This document shows positions 8,653 to 16,767 of a DNA stretch of 64,000 nt, piece after piece (within the stretch, counting starts at the first letter, position 1; the number at the start of each line of letters is the position of its first letter). This DNA is from Agrobacterium tumefaciens (lineage in GTDB: Bacteria; Pseudomonadota; Alphaproteobacteria; Rhizobiales; Rhizobiaceae), in contig NZ_JXQV01000001.1 in NCBI RefSeq assembly GCF_000834635.1, forward strand, positions 140,720-204,719, in the 5' to 3' direction. Both the position numbers and the translations under genes were made by a program. Below the pieces are notes generated by a model. The model had not been told where the DNA came from and did no database searches. It was given only the letters and a program-made list of their open reading frames with translations.

Positions 8653-9474
8653 TCACCTGTTGGAAAGAGAATAAAATTTTATCGCATTAAAACCGAAAAC
8701 CGCCTCATGGTCGGCAGCGGGCACGATATCGCGGCTGAAATCCAGCCAGCCCTGATAATCACCAGCCAGCCGCAGAACCGGCCAGTCGCTGCCAAACATC
8801 ACCCTGTCAGCGCCAAACAGCTCAAGAATGGTTTCAGCATAGGGACGCACGGCTTCACGGCTCTGTTCACCGCGCTCGGTCAGAAGACCGGAAAGCTTGC
8901 AATGCACGTTAGGAAAAGCGGCCAGCGCCGCCATATCCCTGCGCCAATCACGATAATGCCCAGTGGCAATCAGCGGCTTTGCCCCATGGTCGATGACGAT
9001 GGAAAGTGCCGGATAGCGCTTCGCAAAATTCAAAAGATGCGGCAGATGTCTGGGCAAGACCAGCGCATCGAAAACGAGGCCATTCTCGATCAAGGCTTCA
9101 ACGGCGGGCCTTAGTGCGGGATCATCGATCCAGCCGAGATCGGCAATATCCTGCAACATAGGCCGCACACCCTTGAAGGCGGAATGGGCGGCACGGCGGG
9201 CAAGCTCGCTGCCTGCATCCGCCGCCTTCATATCCACCCAGCCGACGACACCCTTGATGAAGTCATGCGCATCCGCCAATGCCAGCATGAAATCGGTCTC
9301 ATCTGCCGTTTCCATGGTCTGCACCAGAACGGTGCCATCAACGCCCGCCTGCTGCATGAGCGGCATCAGGTCGTCGGGCATGAAATCCCGGTAGATCGCA
9401 TCCAGTGACGCAGGCGGCCACTGACCTTCGCGATCCTTCAACAGCCAGAAGTGCTGGTGGGCGTCGATCAACAT
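8653..9474 (-). CDS. Amidohydrolase-family sugar lactonase (L-fucono-1,5-lactonase-like)
   Basis: 273 aa amidohydrolase-2 (COG3618) protein. It starts MLIDAHQHFW, with metal ligands His6 and His8, and has further conserved His163 (IDHGAKP) and Asp230 (MFGSDWPV). In characterised L-fucose and L-rhamnose routes, COG3618 members hydrolyse the aldonolactone made by the dehydrogenase. Its placement between an aldose dehydrogenase and a sugar-acid dehydratase supports that role. It begins 2 bases after the stop of the aldo/keto reductase and is followed by the zinc dehydrogenase, which indicates tight co-translation. Confidence 0.88.
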   Translation of the reverse strand: MLIDAHQHFWLLKDREGQWPPASLDAIYRDFMPDDLMPLMQQAGVDGTVLVQTMETADETDFMLALADAHDFIKGVVGWVDMKAADAGSELARRAAHSAFKGVRPMLQDIADLGWIDDPALRPAVEALIENGLVFDALVLPRHLPHLLNFAKRYPALSIVIDHGAKPLIATGHYRDWRRDMAALAAFPNVHCKLSGLLTERGEQSREAVRPYAETILELFGADRVMFGSDWPVLRLAGDYQGWLDFSRDIVPAADHEAVFGFNAIKFYSLSNR

Positions 9475-9476
9475 GG

Positions 9477-10499
9477 TCAGCTCGCAATTCCTGGAACTGG
9501 TGCGCTTTCCGCAAGCAGCCCGCGCCTGTGCAGTTCAGACCAGAATTCACTCGGAATATCCTGCTCGAACCATTCTATATTGGAAGCCAGCTGCTGGGCA
9601 TTGCGCGCACCGGAAACCACCGTCACAGAAGCCGCATGGGCCAACGGAAATTGCAGCGCTGCAGCCTGCAGGGACACGCCAAGCTCTTCACACACGTCGT
9701 GCAACGCATCCACCTTCGCCAGAATATCGGCAGGGGCATCCGCATAGTTGAATTTGCGGTTACCCGCCAGAATACCGGAATTGAAAGCGCCAGCCACAAC
9801 AATGCCCACGCCGCGAGACGCGCACAGGTTCATGAAATCGAGACTGCTCTGCTCCAGCAGGGTGTAGCGCCCGGCCAGCATCGCAACATCGATATCAAAC
9901 ACCTCCATCGCGCTTTTCACAACTTCCCATTCATTGACACCAAGGCCCACGGCACCGGTCGATCCCTCATCACGCAGCTTGGCCAGCGCCTTGAAGCCGC
10001 CGCCTGTCGTCAGTTGGTCCCAATAATGCTGATGCTTCTCACCATGGGTGAAGGGGCCGATATCGTGAATGTAGAGAATATCCGGCTTCAGAATACCCAG
10101 CCGCTGCTGGCTGGCTTCAAACGAGCGCATGATACCGTCATGGGAATAGTCATAGACGGGACGGAAGGGCAAAGGCGCGATATAGGCGTCTTCTTCGGCT
10201 CCCACGGTCTCATCCGGCACCATCACGCGGCCCACCTTGGTGCTCAGCGTGTACTCGGCGCGCTCATGCTCGGTCACCATCGTGCCCAGCCGACGCTCGG
10301 ATCTTGTATAGCCGTAGAACGGTGCCGTATCGAAATAGCGAATACCGTGTTCCCAGGCCGTATCGAAAGCGCCCTTGGATTCCTCGTAAGGCGTGACGCG
10401 ATAAATATTACCCATCTGGGCGCATCCAAGCCCCATCAGAGTGACCTCCACCGAGCGCTGCGGCAATTTGCGTTTATCGGAAACTTTCATCTCGGACAC
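9477..10499 (-). CDS. Aldo/keto reductase-family L-fucose (D-threo-aldose) 1-dehydrogenase
   Basis: 340 aa aldo/keto reductase. The catalytic tetrad is visible as Asp57, Tyr62, Lys88 and His145 (FDTAPFYG, STKVGR, YIHD). The sequence type (GLGCAQMGN, TRSERRLG) is that of D-threo-aldose/L-fucose 1-dehydrogenases, which oxidise L-fucose, and usually also L-galactose or D-arabinose, to the lactone with NAD(P). It follows the binding-protein gene after 67 bases. The GTG at 10499 and the ATG at 10490 are both possible starts; neither has a convincing ribosome-binding site. Confidence 0.87.
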   Translation of the reverse strand: MSEMKVSDKRKLPQRSVEVTLMGLGCAQMGNIYRVTPYEESKGAFDTAWEHGIRYFDTAPFYGYTRSERRLGTMVTEHERAEYTLSTKVGRVMVPDETVGAEEDAYIAPLPFRPVYDYSHDGIMRSFEASQQRLGILKPDILYIHDIGPFTHGEKHQHYWDQLTTGGGFKALAKLRDEGSTGAVGLGVNEWEVVKSAMEVFDIDVAMLAGRYTLLEQSSLDFMNLCASRGVGIVVAGAFNSGILAGNRKFNYADAPADILAKVDALHDVCEELGVSLQAAALQFPLAHAASVTVVSGARNAQQLASNIEWFEQDIPSEFWSELHRRGLLAESAPVPGIAS

Positions 10500-10566
10500 T
10501 TTCGATCGTCAGCTTGGGAGTGAATGGCCGCAGCACGCCGCGACCATCCGATTGTCTCTGGTAGGA

Positions 10567-11508
10567 TCAATAGAGAACGTTCTTGGCTTCTGGCTTGTCG
10601 ATATTGTCCTTCGTCACCACAACGACGCCCGTATCGACAAACTTCTCGACCTTTTCCTTGGCAATCAGCTTGGATACGGTCTGAACACCCAGTTCACCCA
10701 TCTGATAGGAGCCCTGAACAACGATGCCAGCCAGTGTGCCATCCTTCACAAAGCCCTGAAGGTCCTGATTGCCGTCAAAACCGATGGCAACAACCTTGCC
10801 CGCCTTGCCGGATTGCGCAAGCGCACGGCCAACACCAATGGCGGTTGGCTCATTGGCGCCGAAAATGCCCTTGAGGTCGGAATTGGCGGCCAGAACGTCG
10901 GTTGTCTGGTTCAGCGCGGTCGCCATCTGCGACTGCGAATAGTAAGGACCGACGATCTCAAGCTTGGAATTGGCCTTCAGATATTCGGTAAAGCCACCCA
11001 CGCGGCCAATTTCAGAACCGGCACCGGCCACGTAAGACATGACGGCAACCTTGCCTTCCTTGCCAACCTTCTCGATCAGCGCCTGTGCTGCCAGCTCGCC
11101 AGCCTTCTTGTTATCTGTTGCGAGGAACGACTGGTAATATTGCTCGGCACCCTTTGCCAGCTGCGAGTCAACGATCACGACGGGAATACGGGCTTCCCAT
11201 GCTTTCTTGACCGCTGGAACCAGCGCGTCCGGATCGGAAGGGGCCAGAACAATGCCGGAAACCTTACGGTTGACGGCGTTTTCCACCATGTTGACCTGAT
11301 CCGCGATGGCGGACTCAGAGGCAGGGCCCTGGAAGGTCATCGTGTTGCCGGTGGATTGCTTGATCGCCGCATCGGCACCCTTCTGAACATTCTGCCAGAA
11401 GGTCGAGTTCACGGTCTTGACGATGACGGCGATTTCGCCGGCCTGAACCGTGGAAACGCTCCACAGAGCAATCGCGGATGTCAAAAGCGTAAGTGTCAGC
11501 TTCTTCAT
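10567..11508 (-). CDS. Periplasmic sugar-binding protein of an ABC importer
   Basis: 313 aa RbsB-like (peripla_BP_4) solute-binding protein. It has a Sec signal peptide with basic start MKK, a hydrophobic core and likely cleavage after VQA (about residue 23); there is no lipobox cysteine. The mature part begins GEIAVIVKTVNSTFWQNVQK, typical of pentose/hexose binders. The start is fixed by GGAGGA ending six bases before the ATG at 11508; an ATG at 11520 would overlap that site. Together with the permease and ATPase upstream it makes a CUT2-type importer, most likely for the sugar oxidised by the downstream enzymes. Confidence 0.93.
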   Translation of the reverse strand: MKKLTLTLLTSAIALWSVSTVQAGEIAVIVKTVNSTFWQNVQKGADAAIKQSTGNTMTFQGPASESAIADQVNMVENAVNRKVSGIVLAPSDPDALVPAVKKAWEARIPVVIVDSQLAKGAEQYYQSFLATDNKKAGELAAQALIEKVGKEGKVAVMSYVAGAGSEIGRVGGFTEYLKANSKLEIVGPYYSQSQMATALNQTTDVLAANSDLKGIFGANEPTAIGVGRALAQSGKAGKVVAIGFDGNQDLQGFVKDGTLAGIVVQGSYQMGELGVQTVSKLIAKEKVEKFVDTGVVVVTKDNIDKPEAKNVLY

Positions 11509-11590
11509 GTATTCCTCCATATGCCAGACAGGTGATATCTCCTCGCCACCGTCAGGCTTTCCCGCGGAAAAAGGTCCGCACCCTTATCGA

Positions 11591-12613
11591 TCATCGGCGG
11601 TTGCGAAGCTGGTCGATCCAGACCGTACCCAGAATAACAAGGCCGATGATAATCTGCTGTGTGAAGGCCGAAACGCCATTCATGTTGAGGCCGTTTCGCA
11701 AGATACCGATGACGAAAGCGCCAATGGCCGTGCCGGAAATGGTGCCAACGCCGCCAATCAGCGATGTGCCGCCGATGACCGCACTGGCAATGGCATCCAG
11801 CTCATACATCACGCCCTCATTCGGCTGCGCCGTCACAAGCCGCGACATCAGCACGCAGCCGGTCAGGCCAGCCAAGGTGCCAGATAGAACATAGGTGAAG
11901 TTGGTCACACGTGAAACATTGACGCCAGACAGCCGCGCCGCCTCGGCATTGGAGCCAACCGCGTAGATATGCCGCCCGAGAACCGAACGGTTGAGCATGA
12001 AAGAGACCGCGATGGCGATGACGATCATCAGAATGACGGGGTAGGGGATGCCCGGAAAGACGACATTGGGAAAGCCGTCATCGCCAATGGTGACGATGCG
12101 AAACAGTGCGCCATTGCCCAGCTCACCGAAGGATTCGCCAAGGCCGGAAACGGCGCGCGCACCAGTAATCTGCAACGCCACACCACGCGCAATCAGCATG
12201 GTGCCGAGCGTTGCGATAAAGGGCGGAAGCTTGAAGCGCGTGACGAGAATCCCGTTGATGAAACCACAGAGCGAACCCGTGAGAATACCGATCAGCATTC
12301 CAATCGGCACCGGCATGCCCAGTTCCTTCACAGCAAGAGCCGCCACAACGCCCGCCAGCGCCAGCACCGAACCCACAGAAAGATCGATACCGCCCGTGAT
12401 GATGACGCAGGTGGCACCGATGCCCAGAAGCGCGATGGACGTGACCTGCAAGGCAATCGTCATGGCATTGTTGACCGTGAAGAAAGCATTGCTGGTCGCG
12501 GAAAACACGATGGTCAGCAGCACCAGACTGCCCAGAGCGGCAAACTTCTGAATGATGTCCTTCTGCCGGTCGCTGAAGGAAAAACGCTTGGGTGTTTCTG
12601 GACTAACCGACAT
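11591..12613 (-). CDS. CUT2-family sugar ABC transporter permease
   Basis: 340 aa RbsC-like inner-membrane permease with about eight to ten hydrophobic segments. Family signatures include GGIDLSVGSVLALAG, GxxNGILVTRFKLPPFIATLGTM (shortened) and the C-terminal SAVIGGTSLIGGVGTISGTAIGA. One permease gene is present, so a homodimer is expected. Its start overlaps the end of the ATPase gene by 11 bases. A stretch at 11903-11918 matches parS at 13 of 16 positions, but it is explained by the codons for NVSRVT and I do not count it. Confidence 0.94.
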   Translation of the reverse strand: MSVSPETPKRFSFSDRQKDIIQKFAALGSLVLLTIVFSATSNAFFTVNNAMTIALQVTSIALLGIGATCVIITGGIDLSVGSVLALAGVVAALAVKELGMPVPIGMLIGILTGSLCGFINGILVTRFKLPPFIATLGTMLIARGVALQITGARAVSGLGESFGELGNGALFRIVTIGDDGFPNVVFPGIPYPVILMIVIAIAVSFMLNRSVLGRHIYAVGSNAEAARLSGVNVSRVTNFTYVLSGTLAGLTGCVLMSRLVTAQPNEGVMYELDAIASAVIGGTSLIGGVGTISGTAIGAFVIGILRNGLNMNGVSAFTQQIIIGLVILGTVWIDQLRNRR

Positions 12614-14180
12614 GTTTGTCTCCGCTGCGATAGCCAGAGGCGTAGCGCATGATTTCTTCCTGATTGGTCTTGGCAGTGTCCAGAATCCCGGTCATCCTGC
12701 CTTCGTGGAACACGGCAATCCGGTCCGTCAGACCCAAGACTTCCGGCAATTCCGAACTGATGAGAATGACGCCGATACCGCGTGCCGCCAGCTCATCCAT
12801 GATGGTGTAGATCGCGAATTTGGCACCGACATCGATGCCGCGTGTCGGCTCGTCGAAGAACAGAACCCGTGATTCGCGAAACAGCCATTTGCCGATAATG
12901 ATCTTCTGCTGGTTGCCACCAGACAAAAGCCGCACCGTCTGCTTGATGGAGGGCGTGCGAATGTTGAGGAGATCGACATAGCGCTTGGCGACGTCGTCAT
13001 GGGCCTTGAAATCGATCAAGCCGAGCCGGTTGGAGACAGCCTCCATATTGGCCAGCGACGTGTTAGCCGCCACCGACATCTTGATCGCCAGACCATCGGT
13101 CTTGCGGTCTTCCGAGAGATAGGCGATGCCATTGGCAATCGCATCCTGCGGAGACTTGATCGTGAGGGTCTTACCCTCAAAACTAATCGTGCCCGCGTCA
13201 TAGTCGTCGGCACCAAAGATGGCGCGCGCCACTTCAGTGCGGCCGGCTCCCATCAGGCCCGCAAAGCCAAGGATTTCGCCGCGCCGAAGGTCGAAACTGA
13301 TATCGTGAAACACGCCGGTCCGCGTCAGCCCTTTGACGGAGAAAATCACCTCATCGGTCGGCTTTGATGTTCGCTCCGGAAACTTCTCTTCCAGCGAACG
13401 ACCCACCATCCGCGTGACGATGTCATCCACCGTCACAGCACTGAAATCATCTGTCGAAATGTGCAGTCCGTCGCGCAGCACCGTCACGCGATCAACGATT
13501 TCAGCCATCTCATCCAGACGGTGGGAAATATAGACGATCCCCACGCCAGACGCTTTCAGGTCGCGGATAACCTTGAACAGCAACCGCGTTTCCTGCTCGG
13601 TCAGCGAGGATGTCGGCTCGTCCATGATCAGCACTTCCGCATCCAGCGACAGCGCCTTGGCAATTTCCACCATCTGACACTGCGCAACGGACAATCCGCG
13701 CACCAGCTGATCCGGGTTGAGGTCCACACCCAGCCGGTCAAGACAGCGCTTGGCGTCGGCGCGCAGCTTCTTTCGATCAACCAGAAATGCTTTTTTCGGC
13801 TCGCGGGCCAGATAGATATTTTCGGCGATGCTCAGATGCGGAACAAGGTTCAGCTCCTGGTGAATGATGGCAATGCCCGCTGCTTCCGATTCCAGAGGCG
13901 AAGAATATTGAACCTTCTGCCCCCGGTGCAAAATCGTGCCGCTGGTGGGCTGATAGACGCCGCTGACGATTTTCATCAGCGTCGATTTTCCCGCGCCATT
14001 TTCACCGCACACGGCATGCACTTCGCCAGAGCGAAGGTCGAAACGCACATCGCTCAGCGCTTTGACGCCGGGGAATTCCTTGCTGATATTGTCCAGCCGG
14101 AGCAGGATCTGGCCATGTCCGCGCGCAGCGTGACCAGCCAGATCGTCTCCCTGAACAGGCGATGCGCCCTGCGCCATCAT
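12603..14180 (-). CDS. CUT2-family sugar ABC transporter ATPase (two ABC domains)
   Basis: 525 aa RbsA/MglA-type tandem ATPase and the first gene of the operon. The N-terminal ABC domain has Walker A GENGAGKSTLM and Walker B VLIMDEPTSSLT. The C-terminal domain has the degenerate Walker A GLMGAGRTEVAR, signature LLSGGNQQK and VLFFDEPTRGID, as usual in this class. Two ATGs, at 14180 and 14177, follow GGGAGG; the second has the better spacing. The 271-base gap to the divergent regulator holds the operators described separately. Confidence 0.94.
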   Translation of the reverse strand: MMAQGASPVQGDDLAGHAARGHGQILLRLDNISKEFPGVKALSDVRFDLRSGEVHAVCGENGAGKSTLMKIVSGVYQPTSGTILHRGQKVQYSSPLESEAAGIAIIHQELNLVPHLSIAENIYLAREPKKAFLVDRKKLRADAKRCLDRLGVDLNPDQLVRGLSVAQCQMVEIAKALSLDAEVLIMDEPTSSLTEQETRLLFKVIRDLKASGVGIVYISHRLDEMAEIVDRVTVLRDGLHISTDDFSAVTVDDIVTRMVGRSLEEKFPERTSKPTDEVIFSVKGLTRTGVFHDISFDLRRGEILGFAGLMGAGRTEVARAIFGADDYDAGTISFEGKTLTIKSPQDAIANGIAYLSEDRKTDGLAIKMSVAANTSLANMEAVSNRLGLIDFKAHDDVAKRYVDLLNIRTPSIKQTVRLLSGGNQQKIIIGKWLFRESRVLFFDEPTRGIDVGAKFAIYTIMDELAARGIGVILISSELPEVLGLTDRIAVFHEGRMTGILDTAKTNQEEIMRYASGYRSGDKHVG

Positions 14181-14252
14181 GGTCCTCCCTTAGCACCCTA
14201 ACTCCACCCAGGGCGCTGCAATCTGGCGAAATGGTTAGGCCGCATTTTATTT

Positions 14253-14265
14253 TTGGTCAAGCCAA
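14253..14265. promoter_or_regulatory. Palindromic operator TTGGTCAAGCCAA, importer side
   Basis: The 13-mer TTGGTCAAGCCAA is an inverted repeat with arms TTGG/CCAA and lies about 75 bases upstream of the ABC ATPase start. The same word with one change recurs at 14435-14447 just before the divergent GntR/FCD regulator. GntR-family factors commonly bind such short TTGG...CCAA palindromes, so this is probably where the local regulator represses the operon. A weaker relative (9 of 13) lies at 14231-14243. Confidence 0.72.
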
Positions 14266-14384
14266 TTATAGAGATTGCTTGTTAGAAGCCGTGCATAGAT
14301 CGCGTATCGCCACTAAAAAATCCTAATTAATTCATGTTTTTCAGCACAATAAACATTTCCTTGCCACCAGGAGGCGGAGGCAGT

Positions 14385-14397
14385 ACGGTAAGGCCAA
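14385..14397. promoter_or_regulatory. Possible third, weaker operator copy
   Basis: ACGGTAAGGCCAA matches the two strong operators at 10 of 13 positions, keeping the right half GGCCAA and losing part of the left arm. It sits between them in the divergent region. It may be an auxiliary site or chance. Confidence 0.35.
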
Positions 14398-14434
14398 ATC
14401 GGCAGAAATGTGCCAATTGCTCAGAAACATTATA

Positions 14435-14447
14435 TTGGTCAGGCCAA
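14435..14447. promoter_or_regulatory. Palindromic operator TTGGTCAGGCCAA, regulator side
   Basis: TTGGTCAGGCCAA ends four bases before the chosen ATG of the FCD regulator, where bound protein would block transcription or initiation. It differs from the copy at 14253-14265 only at position 8, and the pair brackets the divergent promoters. This fits autoregulation plus control of the importer operon. Confidence 0.72.
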
Positions 14448-14451
14448 AATC

Positions 14452-15123
14452 ATGGAGCCGCGTAGGCTTTATCAGCAGATAGCAGATCAGATCCGCGAAT
14501 TGATCGACAGCGGCGAGTTCCAGCCGGGCTCACGCCTGCCGCCGGAGCGCGAACTGGCGCAGCGCCTTGGTGTGTCTCGACCTTCTCTGCGCGAGGGGCT
14601 GATCGCGCTTGAGATCGATGGCAGCGTCGAGATCCGCATGGGTTCCGGTGTCTATGTATCGACCGAACCTGCGCAGCCGGTGACCAGAACCAAATCCCTA
14701 GGCGAGAGCCCAACCGAGCTGATGCAAGCCCGCGCCGCAATCGAGGGAACGACCATTGTGCTGGCAGCCAGCCGGGTGGATGACGCCGCTCTGGAAACCC
14801 TGCGTTCCACCCTCCAAGCGATGCGCGCCGAGATAGATGCAGGGCGCAAGCCGCTGGATCAGGACCGTCAGTTTCATGTGCTGATTGCCGAACAGTCTGG
14901 CAATAGCGTGCTCGCCCGCCTCATCGCAGACCTGTTTGATGAGCGCCACAGCCCCATGTCGGCGCAGTTCCGGGTCAAATTCGAAGACAAGGACACCTGG
15001 ACCTTCGCTCTGCAGGAGCACGAAGCCATTCTGGCGGCCCTTGAAGCAAAAGATCCACTCTTGGCGCAATCGGCCATGCACAGCCATCTGGATAGCTCCA
15101 GACGCCGATGGGTTGAGAATTAA
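14452..15123 (+). CDS. GntR-family (FadR/FCD subfamily) transcriptional regulator
   Basis: 223 aa. The N-terminal winged helix-turn-helix covers residues 5-70 (LYQQIADQIRELIDSGEF, PPERELAQRLGVSRPSLREG). The C-terminal FCD ligand-binding domain covers about 85-215 (ARAAIEG, QFHVLIAEQSGN, EHEAILAALEAKD). FCD regulators usually respond to sugar acids or other organic acids and repress adjacent catabolic genes. It diverges from the importer/enzyme operon and precedes the UxaA-type dehydratase by 34 bases. I chose the ATG at 14452 (MEPRRLYQQI), because the upstream in-frame codons from 14410 would run through the operator. Confidence 0.92.
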   Translation: MEPRRLYQQIADQIRELIDSGEFQPGSRLPPERELAQRLGVSRPSLREGLIALEIDGSVEIRMGSGVYVSTEPAQPVTRTKSLGESPTELMQARAAIEGTTIVLAASRVDDAALETLRSTLQAMRAEIDAGRKPLDQDRQFHVLIAEQSGNSVLARLIADLFDERHSPMSAQFRVKFEDKDTWTFALQEHEAILAALEAKDPLLAQSAMHSHLDSSRRRWVEN

Positions 15124-15157
15124 AACTAAAAGCAGGTATTCTCGAGGAGGAGAACCC

Positions 15158-16690
15158 GTGACAGATAGCTCAGAAGCCACCATTTTGCTCAACGCCCGTG
15201 ACAATGTCGCGGTCGCCCGTCGCTCCATCCAGCCGGGAGGCGTCACAGGTCGCGGTGATCTCACCGCGCTTGAATTAATCGGGCGCGGCCACAAGGTGGC
15301 GCTAAGGACCATCAAAGCCGGGGAAGAGGTTCTCAAATACGGGCAGGTCATTGGCGTCGCCACGCAGGATATCGAACCCGGCCGTCTCGTCCATCTGCAC
15401 AATCTCGCCGTCGTCGTTTCTGAACATACCCACCAGTTCAGCGTCGATATCGAGGAAAAGGGTATGCTGCCGCTGGACGAGCGTCGCACTTTCATGGGCT
15501 TTGACCGTGGGGCAGGCGGCGTCGGCACGCGCAACTATATCGGCGTCATCGCGTCAGTGAACTGTTCCGCCACCGTGTCCCGCTACATAGCCGACTATTT
15601 CAACCGCGATGGCGGGCTTGACGGCTTCGACAATATCGATGGTGTAGTGGCACTCACCCACAGCACCGGCTGCGCCATCAACACCAAGTCTGAAGGTTAC
15701 CGGCTGCTGATCCGTACGATCCAAGGCTATGCCCGCCATCCCAATTTCGGCGGTATCCTGTTGATTGGCCTCGGCTGTGAAACCAACCAGATCGCGCCCA
15801 TTCTGGAACATTACAAGATGGAAGAAGGCGAGCGTCTTCGCACCATGACCATCCAGCAACATGGCGGCACACGCAAAACCATCGAAGCCGCCATCGCGCA
15901 GATCAAGGACATGTTGCCGATGGTCAATGCTGCGAAGCGCACCGAGCAGCCGCTCTCTGCCTTGAAGGTGGCACTGGAATGCGGCGGGTCCGATGGCTAT
16001 TCCGGTATTTCCGCCAATCCGGCGCTGGGCTATGCCTCTGACCTCATCGTGCGCAATGGCGGCACGACTGTTCTTGCCGAAACGCCTGAGATCTATGGCG
16101 CCGAACACCTGCTCACCCGCCGCGCCGTGACGCCTGCCGTCGCGGAAAAGCTGATGCAGCGCATTGAATGGTGGCGCGAATATACCGCCCGCAATGGCGA
16201 CGAATTGAACAACAATCCCTCCCACGGCAACAAGCTGGGCGGACTGACAACGATCCTTGAGAAATCACTGGGAGCGGTGGCAAAAGGCGGCTCAATGCCG
16301 TTAAAAGCGGTCTATGAGTTTGCAGAAACCGTAACAGAACAGGGCTTTGTCTTCATGGACACACCCGGTTATGACCCCGTGGCCGTGACGGGTCAGGTTG
16401 CTGGCGGCTGCAATGTTATCTGTTTCACCACGGGCCGCGGCTCCGTGTCCGGCTTCAAGCCGTCTCCCTGCATCAAGATCGCCACCAACTCCGAAATGTA
16501 TGAGCACATGAAGGAGGATATGGATATCAACTGCGGAGAGATCGTCACCGGCGGAGAAACCATCGAAGAATCCGGCAAACGAATCTTCGAGCACATCATT
16601 GCGGTGGCATCAGGCGATAAGACGGTTAGCGAGATCTACGACTATGGCGACAATGAATTCGTGCCTTGGCAGGTCGGGTCCGTCACCTAA
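15158..16690 (+). CDS. UxaA/GarD-family sugar-acid dehydratase
   Basis: 510 aa. The N-terminal SAF domain (about residues 12-95; GHKVALRTIKAGEEVLKYGQ) is fused to the UxaA C-terminal domain with motifs NCSATVSRYIADYF, HSTGCAINTKSEGY, LIGLGCETNQ and ECGGSDGYSGISANPALGYA. Family members are iron-dependent altronate or galactarate dehydratases. The GTG start at 15158 is set by the strong GAGGAGG seven bases upstream; longer in-frame versions would overlap the regulator. Its substrate here is unknown: altronate is the default, and the nearby LgoD-like dehydrogenase makes an L-galactonate-to-altronate route conceivable. Confidence 0.88.
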   Translation: MTDSSEATILLNARDNVAVARRSIQPGGVTGRGDLTALELIGRGHKVALRTIKAGEEVLKYGQVIGVATQDIEPGRLVHLHNLAVVVSEHTHQFSVDIEEKGMLPLDERRTFMGFDRGAGGVGTRNYIGVIASVNCSATVSRYIADYFNRDGGLDGFDNIDGVVALTHSTGCAINTKSEGYRLLIRTIQGYARHPNFGGILLIGLGCETNQIAPILEHYKMEEGERLRTMTIQQHGGTRKTIEAAIAQIKDMLPMVNAAKRTEQPLSALKVALECGGSDGYSGISANPALGYASDLIVRNGGTTVLAETPEIYGAEHLLTRRAVTPAVAEKLMQRIEWWREYTARNGDELNNNPSHGNKLGGLTTILEKSLGAVAKGGSMPLKAVYEFAETVTEQGFVFMDTPGYDPVAVTGQVAGGCNVICFTTGRGSVSGFKPSPCIKIATNSEMYEHMKEDMDINCGEIVTGGETIEESGKRIFEHIIAVASGDKTVSEIYDYGDNEFVPWQVGSVT

Positions 16691-16695
16691 AACAG

Positions 16696-16711
16696 TGTCT
16701 CACGTGAAACA
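16696..16711. promoter_or_regulatory. parS-like ParB-binding site (15/16)
   Basis: TGTCTCACGTGAAACA differs from the alphaproteobacterial parS consensus TGTTTCACGTGAAACA at one base. It lies just after the uxaA-like gene, in the convergent gap before purH, about 15.5 kb left of the origin candidate. Confidence 0.8.
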
Positions 16712-16727
16712 TTCGTCTACGTGAAGG

Positions 16728-16756
16728 TTGGCGGGTCCTCTTAAAGCACCCGCCAA
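16728..16756. terminator. Hairpin between convergent uxaA-like gene and purH
   Basis: The 9-base arms TTGGCGGGT (16728-16736) and ACCCGCCAA (16748-16756) are perfectly complementary. No long T-run follows on either strand, so it is a weak or Rho-assisted terminator candidate serving both convergent genes. Confidence 0.5.
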
Positions 16757-16767
16757 AACCATTCTCA

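Noticed and set aside
11903..11918. parS-like sequence in the permease gene
   Set aside because: 13 of 16 matches within codons for NVSRVT; no supporting context.
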